Position numbers and translations under genes: made by a program
The notes under the pieces: generated by a model
Database searches by the model: none
Told to the model about the DNA's origin: nothing
Seen by the model: the letters and a program-made list of their open reading frames with translations, nothing else
Shown here: in pieces, positions 8,118-18,683 of the stretch
Numbering within the stretch: position 1 is the stretch's first letter
Layout of the letters: each line of letters starts with the position of its first letter
Origin: Actinomycetota bacterium
Lineage (GTDB): Bacteria; Actinomycetota; Actinomycetes; Streptosporangiales; Streptosporangiaceae
DNA length: 40,748 nt
Reading direction: 5' to 3'
NCBI GenBank assembly: GCA_027314515.1
Contig: DAHVAR010000154.1
Coordinates: forward strand, 1 to 40,748

Positions 8118-8798
8118 GCAGGGTCGCGGCGGAGCTCCGGTCAGACAGCATCGGCACGGCCGGGACGGTGATCAGGTACGGGCATTCCGGCCGGCCGGTG
8201 CTGGTGTTCCCGGCCGAGCAGGGGCGTGCGGCGGACTTCGAGGCAGCTGGCATGGTCGATGCGGCCGGCGGGCTGATCAGCAGCGGGCGGGTGAAGCTGT
8301 ACTGCGTCGACAGCTTCGACGCTGCCTCCTGGTCGAACCAGGTCCGCTCGAGGTTGCCACACTCGGCTGCAGCCTCGGCGCCTTCCACGCGGCGAACTTC
8401 GCGCTGAAGCGGGCCGCGGAGTTCCCGCTCGCGATGTGCTGCTGGCCTGCGGACTGGGCCAGTGGGAGGACACCACTGGCGCGCTGGACAGCACGCGCCA
8501 GCTCGCGGTGCTGCTTGCGGCCAAGGGCATCAGGCACGAATTGGATCTGTGGGGCCACGACTTCCCGCACGACTGGCCGTCCTGGCGCACGCAGCTTGCC
8601 CATCACCTGCCCAGGTGCCTTGGCCACCTCGACGAGATCATGCTGGACTGGCTGGCCAGCACGGATTTCGACAAGCTGCTCGTCCAGACGGTGCGCTCGG
8701 TCTACCCGGCGCACGGGCACGAGCAGTTCATCGCGCACCTGCGCGGCCTGCTCGGAGCCTGGGTCCGGGACGAGAGCGGCCGGCTGCATGCGGCCTGA
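8114..8798 (+). pseudogene. Esterase-family alpha/beta-hydrolase, collapsed by internal deletions
   Basis: Three pieces of one esterase sit in three frames. Piece 1 (from GTG 8114) ends at VDSFDAASWSN. Piece 2 (8353 to about 8435) holds the nucleophile elbow GCSLGAFHAANFALKR. Piece 3 (from 8436) is LLACGLGQWEDTTGALDS and ends with the histidine region LWGHDFPHDWPSWRTQL. In intact relatives I recall roughly 40 residues between pieces 1 and 2 and about 50 between 2 and 3; both stretches are missing here. Piece 3 carries an extra tail of about 50 residues (FDKLLVQTVRSVYPAHGHEQ) that I cannot place. The gene cannot make a normal esterase. Confidence 0.75.
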
Positions 8799-8945
8799 TC
8801 CCGATCGCCGCTGGTCAGCTCCCCGGTGCTCGTGGGAACCTGGAGCAAATGCGTCGCTGCGCTGGCGAGCTCAGCCCTCCCGCCGGGCCACGGCGGGAGC
8901 GCCCGCGGTGGCGCCCGGTCCGCTACGCAGCAGAGGCGAGGCCAG

Positions 8946-10436
8946 ATGGGTCGGGAGATTCAGGCCGTCAAGATCACGGGTGAGGACCGCCGTGCCTACC
9001 GGGTGAAGCTGGCGCGGTCCCTGGATGTGTTCGCCCGGATGCTGCGCGAGCGGCTGTTCGAGGCCGGCCCGCCGCTCGTCGGCCAGGAGATCGAGCTGAA
9101 CCTTGTCGACGAGCAGGGCGCCCCGTCGATGCGCAATGCCGATGTGCTGGCGGCGATCGCCGACCCGGCCTGGGCGACCGAGGTCGGCCAGTTCAACCTG
9201 GAGATCAACGTGCCGCCCCGGCATTTGCGCGGCGACGCCCTCAGGGTGCTGGAAAGCGAGGTCCGCGGCAGCCTGAACGCGGCGGACTCCAGGGCCCGCG
9301 CGACCGGCAGCCGGCTGGTGATGATCGGCATCCTGCCCACCCTGGCCAAGTCCGACGTGGACTCCGGCGTGCTGACGGCCAGTGAGCGGTACCGGGTGCT
9401 GAACGAGCAGATCTTCGCCGCCCGCGGCGAGGACATGCAGATCGAGATCGATGGCGCCGAGCACCTTCTCACGCACGCCGACAGCATCACCCCGGAGGCC
9501 GCCTGCACCAGCGTCCAGCTGCATCTCCAGGTCAGCCCGGAGGAGTTCGCGAACTACTGGAATGCGGCGCAGGCGGTCGCCGCCGTGCAGGTAGCACTGG
9601 CCGCCAACGCGCCGTACCTGTTCGGGCGGCAACTCTGGCACGAGACCCGGATCACGCTGTTCGAGCAGGCCACCGATACCCGGCCGGACGAGCTGAAGCG
9701 GCAGGGCGTGCGCCCCCGGGTCTGGTTCGGGGAGCGCTGGATCACCTCGGTCTTCGACCTGTTCGAGGAGAACATTCAGTACTTCCCTGCGCTGCTGCCG
9801 ATCGTCGACGACGAGGACCCGCAGGCGGTGCTCGATCGCGGCGAGTGCCCGCTGCTCGCGGAGATGAGCCTGCACAACGGGACCATCTACCGGTGGAACC
9901 GTCCCGTCTACGCGGTCACCGGTGGCCAGCCGCACCTGCGGGTGGAGAACCGGGTGCTGCCAGCCGGCCCGTCCGTCGCGGACGTGATGGCCAACGCGGC
10001 CTTCTACTACGGCATCGTGCGCGCGCTGGCCGAGTCCGAGCGCCCGATCTGGACCCAGCTGTCGTTCATCACCGCCAGCGAGAACCTGCACGAGGCGGCC
10101 CGCAGCGGCATCGGCGCCAGGCTGTACTGGCCCGGTCTCGGGGAGGCGGATGCGGCCGAACTGGTGCTGCGCCGGCTGCTGCCGATGGCGCATGACGGCC
10201 TGCGGCGCTGGGGCGTCAGCCCGGCGGACGCTGACCGCCTTCTTGGCATCATCGAGCAGCGGTGCCTGACCGGCCAGAACGGGGCGGCATGGCAGATCGG
10301 CATGGTCGAGCGGCTCAGCGAGGACAGCGGCGCTGACCGGGCGCGGGCGCTGCGGCAGATGACGCAGCGCTATATCGAGCTCATGCACACCAACGAGCCG
10401 GTGCACAACTGGCCGCTGTCGGCCGCACGTCACTAG
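8946..10436 (+). CDS. GCS2-family glutamate-cysteine-ligase-like carboxylate-amine ligase
   Basis: The 496-residue protein matches the large GCS2-like ligases. It has the acidic metal-binding strand LVGQEIELNLVD near residue 40, the core VGQFNLEINVPPR, SVQLHLQVSPEEFANYWNAA mid-protein, ALAANAPYLFGRQLW, and the arginine-bearing HLRVENRVLPAGPSVAD. The fold ligates an amine to a carboxylate using ATP; glutathione or mycothiol synthesis is not implied. In actinobacteria such genes often neighbour ATP-grasp and alpha/beta-hydrolase genes in amidoligase clusters. Here the two upstream hydrolases are broken and no ATP-grasp gene is present. The ATG at 8946 follows GAGGCGAGG. Confidence 0.85.
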   Translation: MGREIQAVKITGEDRRAYRVKLARSLDVFARMLRERLFEAGPPLVGQEIELNLVDEQGAPSMRNADVLAAIADPAWATEVGQFNLEINVPPRHLRGDALRVLESEVRGSLNAADSRARATGSRLVMIGILPTLAKSDVDSGVLTASERYRVLNEQIFAARGEDMQIEIDGAEHLLTHADSITPEAACTSVQLHLQVSPEEFANYWNAAQAVAAVQVALAANAPYLFGRQLWHETRITLFEQATDTRPDELKRQGVRPRVWFGERWITSVFDLFEENIQYFPALLPIVDDEDPQAVLDRGECPLLAEMSLHNGTIYRWNRPVYAVTGGQPHLRVENRVLPAGPSVADVMANAAFYYGIVRALAESERPIWTQLSFITASENLHEAARSGIGARLYWPGLGEADAAELVLRRLLPMAHDGLRRWGVSPADADRLLGIIEQRCLTGQNGAAWQIGMVERLSEDSGADRARALRQMTQRYIELMHTNEPVHNWPLSAARH

Positions 10437-10457
10437 GCAGTAGCGGAACCCGCATAG

Positions 10458-11705
10458 TCAGTCGTCGATGGCCTGGTAGGCGGCTGTCCAGAAGTCAAGG
10501 CGCATCGACACCGACTGCGGCTCGGCAACCCGCTGGATCATGAGGATTGTCGTCATGTCCTCGGCAGGGTCGTTGCACCAGGCGGTGCCGTATCGGCCGG
10601 GCCATCCGTAGCTCCCGACCGAGGAGGCCCAGGGGTATGAGACACCCGGTGGGGGACCGGGGTGCGAGCGCCGGGTGCGGACCGACATCCCGAAGCCCCA
10701 GCCGATGTCGTCAAAGTAGCCGGGCGTGAACCCGGACGCTGCCTTCTGCGCCGGCGTCAGTTGATCGCTCGTCATCAAAGTCACCGACGGCCGCGACAGC
10801 ACCCGCTCGCCGTTGCGCGTACCGCCAGCGAGCAGCGCCGAGGCGAAGGCGAGGTAATCGGCGGCAGTCGAGACGAGCCCGCCGCCGCAGTCCTCGAACG
10901 CCGGCGGCCGGCTCCAGTACCCGCCGGGGCCGTCTTCGACGAAGACCTTCCCGGTGGCGTCGTCGCGCTGGTAGGCGGTCGCCAGCCGGCTGATGTCCTG
11001 GCCGGCCACGCTGAAGCCGGTGTCCCTCATCCCCAGCGGCCCGCAGATCCGCTCGCGCAGGGCCTGCCCGAACGACATGCCGGTGGCGCGGGCGATGAGC
11101 ACGCCGGTCACGTTGGCGGCGTGGTGGTACATCCAGCGCTCACCCGGCTGGTAGACCAGCGGAAGCGCGCCGAGCCGGCGCATCCACTCATCCGGCGCCG
11201 GCTCGGGATCGCCTGCGCTTTCCTTGCTCTCGAGCGGAGCGAGCGCGGCCAGCGCGTCGGCGATCGGAACCGTTCCCGGCTCGGCGGGGACCACGCCGGT
11301 GCCGCAGGTGAAGGTGAGCAGATCCCGCAGCGTCACCGGCCGGTTCGCCGGCACGGTGTCCGCCAGCGGCCCGTCCGGATCGGCAAGCACCCTCATGTCC
11401 GCCAGCTCCGGCAGGAACTCATCGACCGGATCATCGAGGCGCAGCGTGCAGTCCTCCACCAGCGTCATCGCACAGGCGGCCACGACCGGCTTCGTCATCG
11501 AGGCCAAGCGGCAGATCGTGTCGGCTGCGATCGGCGTCCCCGAGCCTGCGCCCTCGAAGGCCAGGCTGCCCATCGCCTCGATGTGGACCTCGCCGTGGCG
11601 GGCGACGACGGCGACCGCACCCGGCACGAAGCCGGAATCCACGTAGCGTTCCAGCACCTCCCGCACCCTGGCCAGCCGCTTCGGCGAGAAGCCACCAGTG
11701 GTCAC
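10458..11705 (-). CDS. Serine hydrolase, class C beta-lactamase/esterase family
   Basis: The 415-residue protein has the S-x-x-K nucleophile pair in SMTK (Ser69, Lys72). It also has the family blocks ITLEDLL-like VTLRDLLTFTCGTG, the tyrosine segment GERWMYHHAANVTGVL, and the C-terminal GWPGRYGTAWC that replaces the KTG triad in EstB-like esterases. No signal peptide is visible, so a cytoplasmic esterase or carboxypeptidase-like enzyme is more likely than a secreted beta-lactamase. I start it at GTG 11703-11705 because GAGGAGAAAAC sits just upstream. Longer frames to 11840 add unconserved sequence. Confidence 0.88.
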   Translation of the reverse strand: MTTGGFSPKRLARVREVLERYVDSGFVPGAVAVVARHGEVHIEAMGSLAFEGAGSGTPIAADTICRLASMTKPVVAACAMTLVEDCTLRLDDPVDEFLPELADMRVLADPDGPLADTVPANRPVTLRDLLTFTCGTGVVPAEPGTVPIADALAALAPLESKESAGDPEPAPDEWMRRLGALPLVYQPGERWMYHHAANVTGVLIARATGMSFGQALRERICGPLGMRDTGFSVAGQDISRLATAYQRDDATGKVFVEDGPGGYWSRPPAFEDCGGGLVSTAADYLAFASALLAGGTRNGERVLSRPSVTLMTSDQLTPAQKAASGFTPGYFDDIGWGFGMSVRTRRSHPGPPPGVSYPWASSVGSYGWPGRYGTAWCNDPAEDMTTILMIQRVAEPQSVSMRLDFWTAAYQAIDD

Positions 11706-11843
11706 CGTTTTCTCCTCAGCATCTTGCCCAATCTTGGACGCTATAACGGCGGCGGACTGAGATGGGCCGGATTCGGGCGTGCCGATTCGATCGACCGCGT
11801 CGTGCTTACCGGCTGGCTCGCGGCGGGCGAGCGCCGACACGCG

Positions 11844-11873
11844 GCGGCCGCCGGCCTTCAGGCCGGCGGCCGC
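11844..11873 (-). terminator. Terminator after the acetyl-CoA synthetase gene
   Basis: Perfect 13-bp arms (GCGGCCGCCGGCC at 11844-11856 and its complement at 11861-11873) with loop TTCA, 23 bases past the stop of the synthetase. There is no U-tract, which is common in high-GC bacteria. Three copies of a GCGACT hexamer lie between stop and hairpin. Confidence 0.8.
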
Positions 11874-11896
11874 AGTCGCAGTCGCAGTCGCCCGAG

Positions 11897-14011
<2,115 letters not shown>

Positions 14012-14276
14012 TCCTGTCCTCCAGGCCGGGGGTCGGTTCACCCGCGCGTCGATGCGGGCGTGCTGACATGAGCAGCCGTGAAACGGGTTTACCGCGTGGA
14101 TTGCGCGCAAACAAGGGCCAGGCCATGCACCGACGGCCTTGGGCTGACAACCTTGTCATGAGCGCCATCACGGGTTACGGGCACCTCTAGCGTAACGCCG
14201 TGGGACAACCGGCAACAGGCCTGGCGGATTGACGACCGCGCAGGTAGCTAGCGGGTATCAGTCCTGGCAGGACCGG
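14012..14276. other. Intergenic gap upstream of the divergent acsA and ppm1 genes
   Basis: No gene is supported here. The stretch should hold the acsA promoter on the minus strand, but I see no convincing -35/-10 pair. Short open frames lack family features and ribosome sites. Confidence 0.5.
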
Positions 14277-14304
14277 TTGACATCGGCGCGATCAACGGTA
14301 TGTT
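14277..14304 (+). promoter_or_regulatory. Sigma70-type promoter of ppm1
   Basis: TTGACA at 14277-14282 and TATGTT at 14299-14304, separated by 16 bases, are close to consensus. Transcription would begin near 14311 and leave a 5' leader of about 255 bases before the GTG of ppm1. Confidence 0.6.
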
Positions 14305-14333
14305 GCTGCGCAGTCCAGCACCGGGCCAGCTGG

Positions 14334-14364
14334 TCAGGGAGGTCGCGGCAACCGCGAGCCCTGA
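14334..14364 (+). other. Stem-loop in the ppm1 leader
   Basis: TCAGGG (14334-14339) pairs with CCCTGA (14359-14364). Inside it TCGCGG (14343-14348) pairs with CCGCGA (14352-14357) around CAA. The two stacked stems form a stable 31-base hairpin about 25 bases after the predicted start of transcription. No known riboswitch class was recognised. Confidence 0.55.
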
Positions 14365-14565
14365 TCGGGCGGGGGGTTGGACCCGGGAGGGGCCTGGGCA
14401 CCCAGTAGACAACGGAGGGCGAGCCCGCTGCCGACGGGACGCGCTCCGGTCCGAAGGATTCCCAGGCCCTCATCCCCGGCGACGGCAGGCCCGGAATCGC
14501 GGCAAGACCGCAGTGGTGTTGCGCGAACGGTTTCTGGCGGCAGGCGGCAGGCGGAAGGGATCAGG

Positions 14566-15324
14566 GTGCAGGCTGGTACGCGCAGGGCCGGTGATGCGGA
14601 CAGCACCAGCGCGGTCCTGGTCGTCATCCCGACGTACAACGAGCGCGACAACGTCGACGACATCGTGTCCCGGACGCGCCGCGCGGTGCCCGATGCCGAT
14701 GTCCTGGTGGTAGACGACAACAGCCCCGACGGGACCGGCGACCTGGCCGAGAAGCTCGCGCTGACCGACGGCCACGTGCACGTGCTGCATCGCACCCAGA
14801 AGGGCGGCCTTGGCGCGGCGTACCTGGCCGGCTTCGGCTGGGGCCTGGAGCGCGACTACGGGGTCCTCGTCGAGATGGACGCCGACGGCTCACACGATCC
14901 GGCCGAACTGCCGGACCTGCTTGCCGACCTCGATCACGCTGACCTGGTCATCGGCTCGCGCTGGGTGGCCGGCGGCGAGGTCCGCAACTGGCCGCGGTCA
15001 CGCGAGATCCTGTCACGGGGCGGGAACGCCTACGCCCGCATCATGCTCGGCCTGTCGGCGCACGACGCCACTGGCGGCTACCGCGCCTACCGTGCGGCCA
15101 CGCTCCGCCAGATCAGCCTGAGCGAGGTCAGGTCGCAGGGCTACTGCTTCCAGATCGAGCTGACGCTCCGCACGGTTGCCGCCGGGCTCACCGTGGCCGA
15201 AGTGCCGATAACCTTCACCGAGCGGGCGAAGGGGACCAGCAAGATGAACCGGGCCATCGTGGCGGAGGCGCTGTGGCGCGTCACCGTGTGGTCGGTGACG
15301 CGGCGGGGAAGGTGGCGGCGCTAA
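14566..15324 (+). CDS. ppm1: Polyprenol-phosphate mannose synthase (GT2)
   Basis: The 252-residue family-2 glycosyltransferase transfers mannose from GDP-mannose to polyprenyl phosphate, the donor for extracytoplasmic protein O-mannosylation and lipoglycans. Motifs: [33 protein letters not shown] (first Asp pair), the DXD-type site [13 protein letters not shown], and [15 protein letters not shown]. There is no N-terminal acyltransferase domain, so it is the single-domain type. I start it at GTG 14566 because GGAAGGGA precedes it; the frame upstream is open but unconserved. Its TAA interleaves with the stop of convergent rbpA. The ppm1-rbpA-glycerophosphodiesterase neighbourhood is also known in Streptomyces. 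Confidence 0.9.
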   Translation: MQAGTRRAGDADSTSAVLVVIPTYNERDNVDDIVSRTRRAVPDADVLVVDDNSPDGTGDLAEKLALTDGHVHVLHRTQKGGLGAAYLAGFGWGLERDYGVLVEMDADGSHDPAELPDLLADLDHADLVIGSRWVAGGEVRNWPRSREILSRGGNAYARIMLGLSAHDATGGYRAYRAATLRQISLSEVRSQGYCFQIELTLRTVAAGLTVAEVPITFTERAKGTSKMNRAIVAEALWRVTVWSVTRRGRWRR

Positions 15325-15698
15325 GCGGTCTTGCGGTGCGTCGTGCGCGGCTCGGGCGCCGCTGGCTCACGCTGGCCGCGGATGACCGCGAGCCGCTCAG
15401 CCAGCACTTCCTCGAGGTCAGCCATGCTCCGCCGCTCCATGAGCATATCCCAGTGGCTGCGCGGCGGCTTGATCTTCTTGGGGGCAGGCATATCCCCGGT
15501 CGCGGTCACGGCCAGGGCCCCGCAAACCCGGCATTCCCAGTTCATCGGCAACTCGGCCTCGGCCGAGAACGGCACCGTGAAACGATGCCCCTTCGGGCAG
15601 TCGAAAGCTACCTCCTGGCGAGGCGCCAGGTCGGTATTACGGTCGTTCTCGTAGCTTGTGGCTCCGAGTCGCGTGCCGCGAAGTGCTCGCTCGGCCAT
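15321..15698 (-). CDS. rbpA: RNA polymerase-binding protein RbpA
   Basis: RbpA is an actinobacterial protein that binds RNA polymerase and the principal sigma factor and stabilises the open complex. The 125-residue product has the core domain with its Cys pairs (FDCPKGH and CRVCG), the basic linker [15 protein letters not shown] and the sigma-interaction helix [17 protein letters not shown]. The N-terminus [15 protein letters not shown] is the usual one. GGGAGG precedes the ATG. Upstream is a consensus SigR promoter, so thiol-oxidative stress should raise its expression, as in Streptomyces coelicolor. Its stop overlaps that of ppm1 by four bases. Confidence 0.96.
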   Translation of the reverse strand: MAERALRGTRLGATSYENDRNTDLAPRQEVAFDCPKGHRFTVPFSAEAELPMNWECRVCGALAVTATGDMPAPKKIKPPRSHWDMLMERRSMADLEEVLAERLAVIRGQREPAAPEPRTTHRKTA

Positions 15699-15738
15699 GT
15701 GTTACTGCCTCCCAGGCGCTCAGCCGTCCTACTTGACC

Positions 15739-15765
15739 AACGGTGAGGTCCCGGACAAGATTCCC
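15739..15765 (-). promoter_or_regulatory. SigR/SigH-type promoter of rbpA
   Basis: On the minus strand GGGAAT (15765-15760) and GTT (15741-15739) are separated by exactly 18 bases, the consensus for the disulphide-stress sigma factor SigR. Transcription would start near 15731, about 33 bases before the rbpA ATG. Confidence 0.85.
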
Positions 15766-15819
15766 TGCCAGCGGCTGTTCCAACCGCCGGCAGGCGGCCG
15801 AAATCACGAAAATGCCGGC

Positions 15820-16584
15820 CTAGCCGGCGAATCGCGGCTGCCACTGCCCGCGAGTTGCCAGCAAGTCTCGCAGCGTCTGGGTCTGATCGGTCATGATCCC
15901 GTCGACTCCGAGGTCCAGCAGGCTGGCCATCACGGCCGGGTCGTTGACCGTCCAGGCGTGCACCTGCAGCCCGGCGGCGTGCGCGCGGCCGATGAACTGC
16001 CTGGTAGCCATCGAATACGGGATTTGCGCGCACAGCACCGACAAGGCGGCAAATCGCGCCGCCAGCGCCTTGACCGGGAACCCGGCGCGAATGGCGCCGA
16101 TGCCGGCCGGGGTTGTCGCGGTGCAGACCGGCCGCGGCAGAAGCCGGCGGGCCGCGCTGAGACGACGGCCGGAGAACGACGTCAGGCAGACGCGGTCCCA
16201 GCAGTTGGTCGCTCGCAGCACCTCAGCCAGCGGGCCGATCGCGGGATCGTCCTTGATGTCGATATTGAACCGGACATCCGGCCACGCCATGATCAGGTCA
16301 GCCAGCACCGGGATCGGCTCGGTCCCGTCGATCCTGGCGGCCGCGACCTGGGCCGCCGTGAGCCCGGAGATCTTGCCAGCGGAGTCGGTGACCCGGTCGA
16401 GCGTCTTGTCATGGAATGCCACCACGGTCCCGTCTGCCGTCGCGTGCGCGTCTGTCTCGAGGTAGGCGTAGCCGAGCTTGACAGCGTGCTCGAATGCCTT
16501 CCACGAGTTCTCCGGGTAGTGCCCGGCGCCGCCCCGGTGGGCGAAGGCCAGCGGCAGCGGGTGATCGAGAAAGCCGGACGGCAC
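15820..16584 (-). CDS. Glycerophosphodiester phosphodiesterase
   Basis: The 254-residue GDPD-family enzyme hydrolyses glycerophosphodiesters to glycerol-3-phosphate and an alcohol. Catalytic features are AHRGGAGHYPENSWKAF (His-Arg and the Glu of PEN), LETDAHATADGTVVAFHD with the metal-binding Glu-x-Asp and catalytic His, and the C-terminal VHAWTVNDPAVM and LGVDGIMTDQ. No signal peptide is seen. The GTG at 16582-16584 gives VPSGFLDHPLPLAFAHRGG, a normal lead-in. It is read in the same direction as rbpA, about 120 bases upstream of it. Confidence 0.9.
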   Translation of the reverse strand: MPSGFLDHPLPLAFAHRGGAGHYPENSWKAFEHAVKLGYAYLETDAHATADGTVVAFHDKTLDRVTDSAGKISGLTAAQVAAARIDGTEPIPVLADLIMAWPDVRFNIDIKDDPAIGPLAEVLRATNCWDRVCLTSFSGRRLSAARRLLPRPVCTATTPAGIGAIRAGFPVKALAARFAALSVLCAQIPYSMATRQFIGRAHAAGLQVHAWTVNDPAVMASLLDLGVDGIMTDQTQTLRDLLATRGQWQPRFAG

Positions 16585-16691
16585 GGCCCCAGTATGCCCG
16601 CAGCCAGGGGACCTCGCTCCGTGACACCCGGACTCTTCCGGGGACGGCAGCCTGCGGGCGCGAGAACCATCGCGGGAACGCGGGTTCGGGG

Positions 16692-17231
16692 TCAGCCGCC
16701 TTCGCCAGCCCACTCCTGGCGGCGTACCTCTGACAAGGCGATCGCCGTCGCGGCTGCCACGTTCAGCGACCCGACCTTGCCCGGCTGCGGGATGTAGGCG
16801 ACCAGGTCGGCCGCCGCGAGAAGGCCCGCTGAGCAGCCGCTATCCTCGTTCCCGACGGCCAGGCAGATATCGCCGTGCAGTGGCGCCTGGTACAGCGGCA
16901 CCGCCTCGCCGGCCAGCTCGATCGCGACGATCCGGTAGCCGCCGGCGCGAGCGGCCGCCGCTCCCGCCGACGCGGACGGGACCGCCTCGAATCCGAGCAG
17001 CCGGTCGGTGCCGAGCGCGGTCTTGCGGGCCGACGGGTGACCGGGCCCGGCGGTGCTGCCGCACAGCCAGATCTGCTCTACCCCGAACGCGGCCGCCGAC
17101 CTGATGATCGAGCCCACGTTGAACGGCTGGCCGACATTGTCCAGCAGCAGGCTCAGCCGGGCCTGCGTGCGCCTGCGCCAGTCCCGGTTAAGCCGCTTTA
17201 CCTCGGTCATGCCGAGTTGCCGCCGAGTCAC
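16692..17231 (-). CDS. TrmH/SpoU-family RNA 2'-O-methyltransferase
   Basis: This 179-residue SPOUT enzyme has the three SpoU motifs. Motif 1 is NVGQPFNVGSIIRSAAAFG with the catalytic Arg, motif 2 is ICLAVGNEDSGCS, and motif 3 is IPQPGKVGSLNVAAATAIAL, forming the trefoil knot. The precise RNA target (tRNA or rRNA ribose) is not determined; the conserved start region lacks the extra RNA-binding domain of larger SpoU proteins. Its ATG overlaps the stop of the RsmC-like gene by four bases, so the two RNA-modifying enzymes are coupled. Confidence 0.9.
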   Translation of the reverse strand: MTRRQLGMTEVKRLNRDWRRRTQARLSLLLDNVGQPFNVGSIIRSAAAFGVEQIWLCGSTAGPGHPSARKTALGTDRLLGFEAVPSASAGAAAARAGGYRIVAIELAGEAVPLYQAPLHGDICLAVGNEDSGCSAGLLAAADLVAYIPQPGKVGSLNVAAATAIALSEVRRQEWAGEGG

Positions 17232-17839
17232 CGCCTGACCTCCAGTACGCGGTAGCCGGCCCTGGCGGCATACCGCGCTGCCTGCCAGCCGCCCGCTGCC
17301 AGCCAGCGCTGCAGCGAGTCCGAGCCGAGGTTGCGCTGCACCACCAGGTAGGCCACGGCGCCCGGCGCCAGCCGCCCGAGCCAGCAGGCGAGCATGGAGT
17401 GCAGCGCCTGCTTGCCGATCCTGATCGGCGGGTTCGACCAGATCAGCTGGTAGCTGGCCGGCAGGCTGCTGCTGTACTGGCCAGCGCCGGGGGGCGGAAG
17501 GCAGCGGACGTTGGCCAGCCCTGCCGAAGCGGCGTTCGCGGCGCAGAGCTCGAGTGCGCGGCTGTTCACGTCCACGGCCCAGATCCGCGCGCCAGGTGAC
17601 CGGCTGGCGAGGGCGAGCGCCAGCGGCCCGTAGCCAGCGCCCAGGTCGAGCAGGTCACCGTGGGCTGGCGGTGGTGGTGCGGCCTCGAGCAGCAGTCGCG
17701 TGCCGGGGTCCAGCCGGCCGGGCGAGAACACCCCGGCATCGGTGGCCAGGGTGAGGTGCATGTCGGGCAGCACGACATGCACCGTGCCCGGCCGGTGCCC
17801 GGCGGCGGGCTGCTCAGCGAAGTACTGGCTGCTGCTCAC
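17228..17839 (-). CDS. RsmC-like class I methyltransferase
   Basis: This 203-residue SAM-dependent methyltransferase shows motif I DLLDLGAGYGPLALALA, the acidic strand WAVDVNSRALELC and motif IV WSNPPIRIGK. That last motif is the NPPxRxG signature of RsmC-type 16S rRNA guanine-N2 methyltransferases. The N-terminal THUMP-like half of E. coli RsmC is absent; this short form is the rule in actinobacteria. The stop overlaps the TrmH-family gene and the start overlaps the end of the DUF3817 gene by 26 bases. Confidence 0.88.
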   Translation of the reverse strand: MSSSQYFAEQPAAGHRPGTVHVVLPDMHLTLATDAGVFSPGRLDPGTRLLLEAAPPPPAHGDLLDLGAGYGPLALALASRSPGARIWAVDVNSRALELCAANAASAGLANVRCLPPPGAGQYSSSLPASYQLIWSNPPIRIGKQALHSMLACWLGRLAPGAVAYLVVQRNLGSDSLQRWLAAGGWQAARYAARAGYRVLEVRR

Positions 17840-18176
17840 TGGGGGATGCCCCGGCGAGAGCCGGGGCGATGTAGGTCCGGCTCACCCAGCGCTCGACGAC
17901 GAAAGTCAGCACCGGGATGGTGCCGGCGGCCAGCACGATGACCGTGCCGGGGCTGGCGACCTTCATCCGGACGGTCCTGGTCATCGCGAAGGCGATCACG
18001 ATGTAGATGATGTAGAGGATCCCGTGCAGGGTTCCGACGATGTCGACGGGCACGTTGTCGTGCGCCCAGACCTGCAGCGGAATGCAGATGAAGAACAGGA
18101 TGCACAGCATGGTGCCGGTGACGTAGGCCATCGTGCGGTAGGCGCGGACGGCCAGGCGGACCATCTGGGGACTCAC
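17814..18176 (-). CDS. DUF3817 integral membrane protein
   Basis: The 120-residue protein has three membrane segments: MAYVTGTMLCILFFICIPLQV near the N-terminus, DIVGTLHGILYIIYIVIAFAM, and SPGTVIVLAAGTIPVLTFVVE. The GTLHG motif between the first two and the closing FVVERWV are typical of DUF3817. Function is unknown. I start it at GTG 18174-18176 because AAGGAG lies six bases upstream. The downstream overlap with the methyltransferase suggests one transcript of four to five genes. Confidence 0.85.
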   Translation of the reverse strand: MSPQMVRLAVRAYRTMAYVTGTMLCILFFICIPLQVWAHDNVPVDIVGTLHGILYIIYIVIAFAMTRTVRMKVASPGTVIVLAAGTIPVLTFVVERWVSRTYIAPALAGASPSEQQPVLR

Positions 18177-18207
18177 CCGGAACTCCTTACTGTCGTCGGT
18201 CTGGCTG

Positions 18208-18633
18208 TCAGCGGGCACCCGGCCGGCTGTGCAGCCTCGCCAGGTAGGCGTTATAGGCGGCCAGTTCGGGATCGTCGTCAGCATGCTCGTCGTGGGCTAC
18301 GGCGGCGTGCGCCCGGAGCGGGAGCGAGTCATCCGGAGGCGAGTCGCCGCCCGGCAAGCCGTCGGCCGCCGCCAGCGTGCTCTTTGCGGAACCGCCGGGC
18401 GCCCGGTACTCGTCGATGATCGTCTTGGCCCAGAAGACTACGCCGAAGATCGTGAAAATCGGCCACTCGAAGGTATACGCCCAGCTCAGCGCATTACCGC
18501 CCTCCGCGCGATGAAACTGCCAGTCGCCGAGCCAGAGCATGCCGGAGGCCGCGACGACAGCGAACGCGTGCCAGGCGAGCCAGCGCGGCGTGATCAGGAA
18601 GAACCACCGAGGCCGCGGCTTCGCACTGGACAT
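18208..18633 (-). CDS. Actinobacterial membrane protein of unknown function
   Basis: The 141-residue protein has two membrane segments, WLAWHAFAVVAASGMLWLGDWQ and YTFEWPIFTIFGVVFWAKTIIDEY. A polar, Pro/Asp-rich stretch follows, and the tail motif ELAAYNAYLARLH is one I recall from many actinobacterial membrane proteins next to DUF3817 genes. The N-terminal KPRPRWF before the first helix suggests an inside N-terminus. It is 31 bases upstream of the DUF3817 gene on the same strand. Confidence 0.8.
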   Translation of the reverse strand: MSSAKPRPRWFFLITPRWLAWHAFAVVAASGMLWLGDWQFHRAEGGNALSWAYTFEWPIFTIFGVVFWAKTIIDEYRAPGGSAKSTLAAADGLPGGDSPPDDSLPLRAHAAVAHDEHADDDPELAAYNAYLARLHSRPGAR

Positions 18634-18683
18634 GCTACGAGGGTAGCGCTACTACAGACCGTAGCGGTTCGGCGCCTTGCTGG

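Noticed and set aside
8871-10433. Long minus-strand frame opposite the GCS2 ligase
   Set aside because: Antisense shadow rich in Arg, His and Gln with no recognisable domain.
10458-11705. True beta-lactamase resistance gene
   Set aside because: It has SxxK but lacks a KTG motif and a signal peptide; the C-terminal block is that of EstB-like esterases.
14341-14560. c-di-AMP (ydaO-type) riboswitch in the ppm1 leader
   Set aside because: The stem is clear, but the conserved ydaO bases cannot be lined up, and ppm1 is not a usual target.
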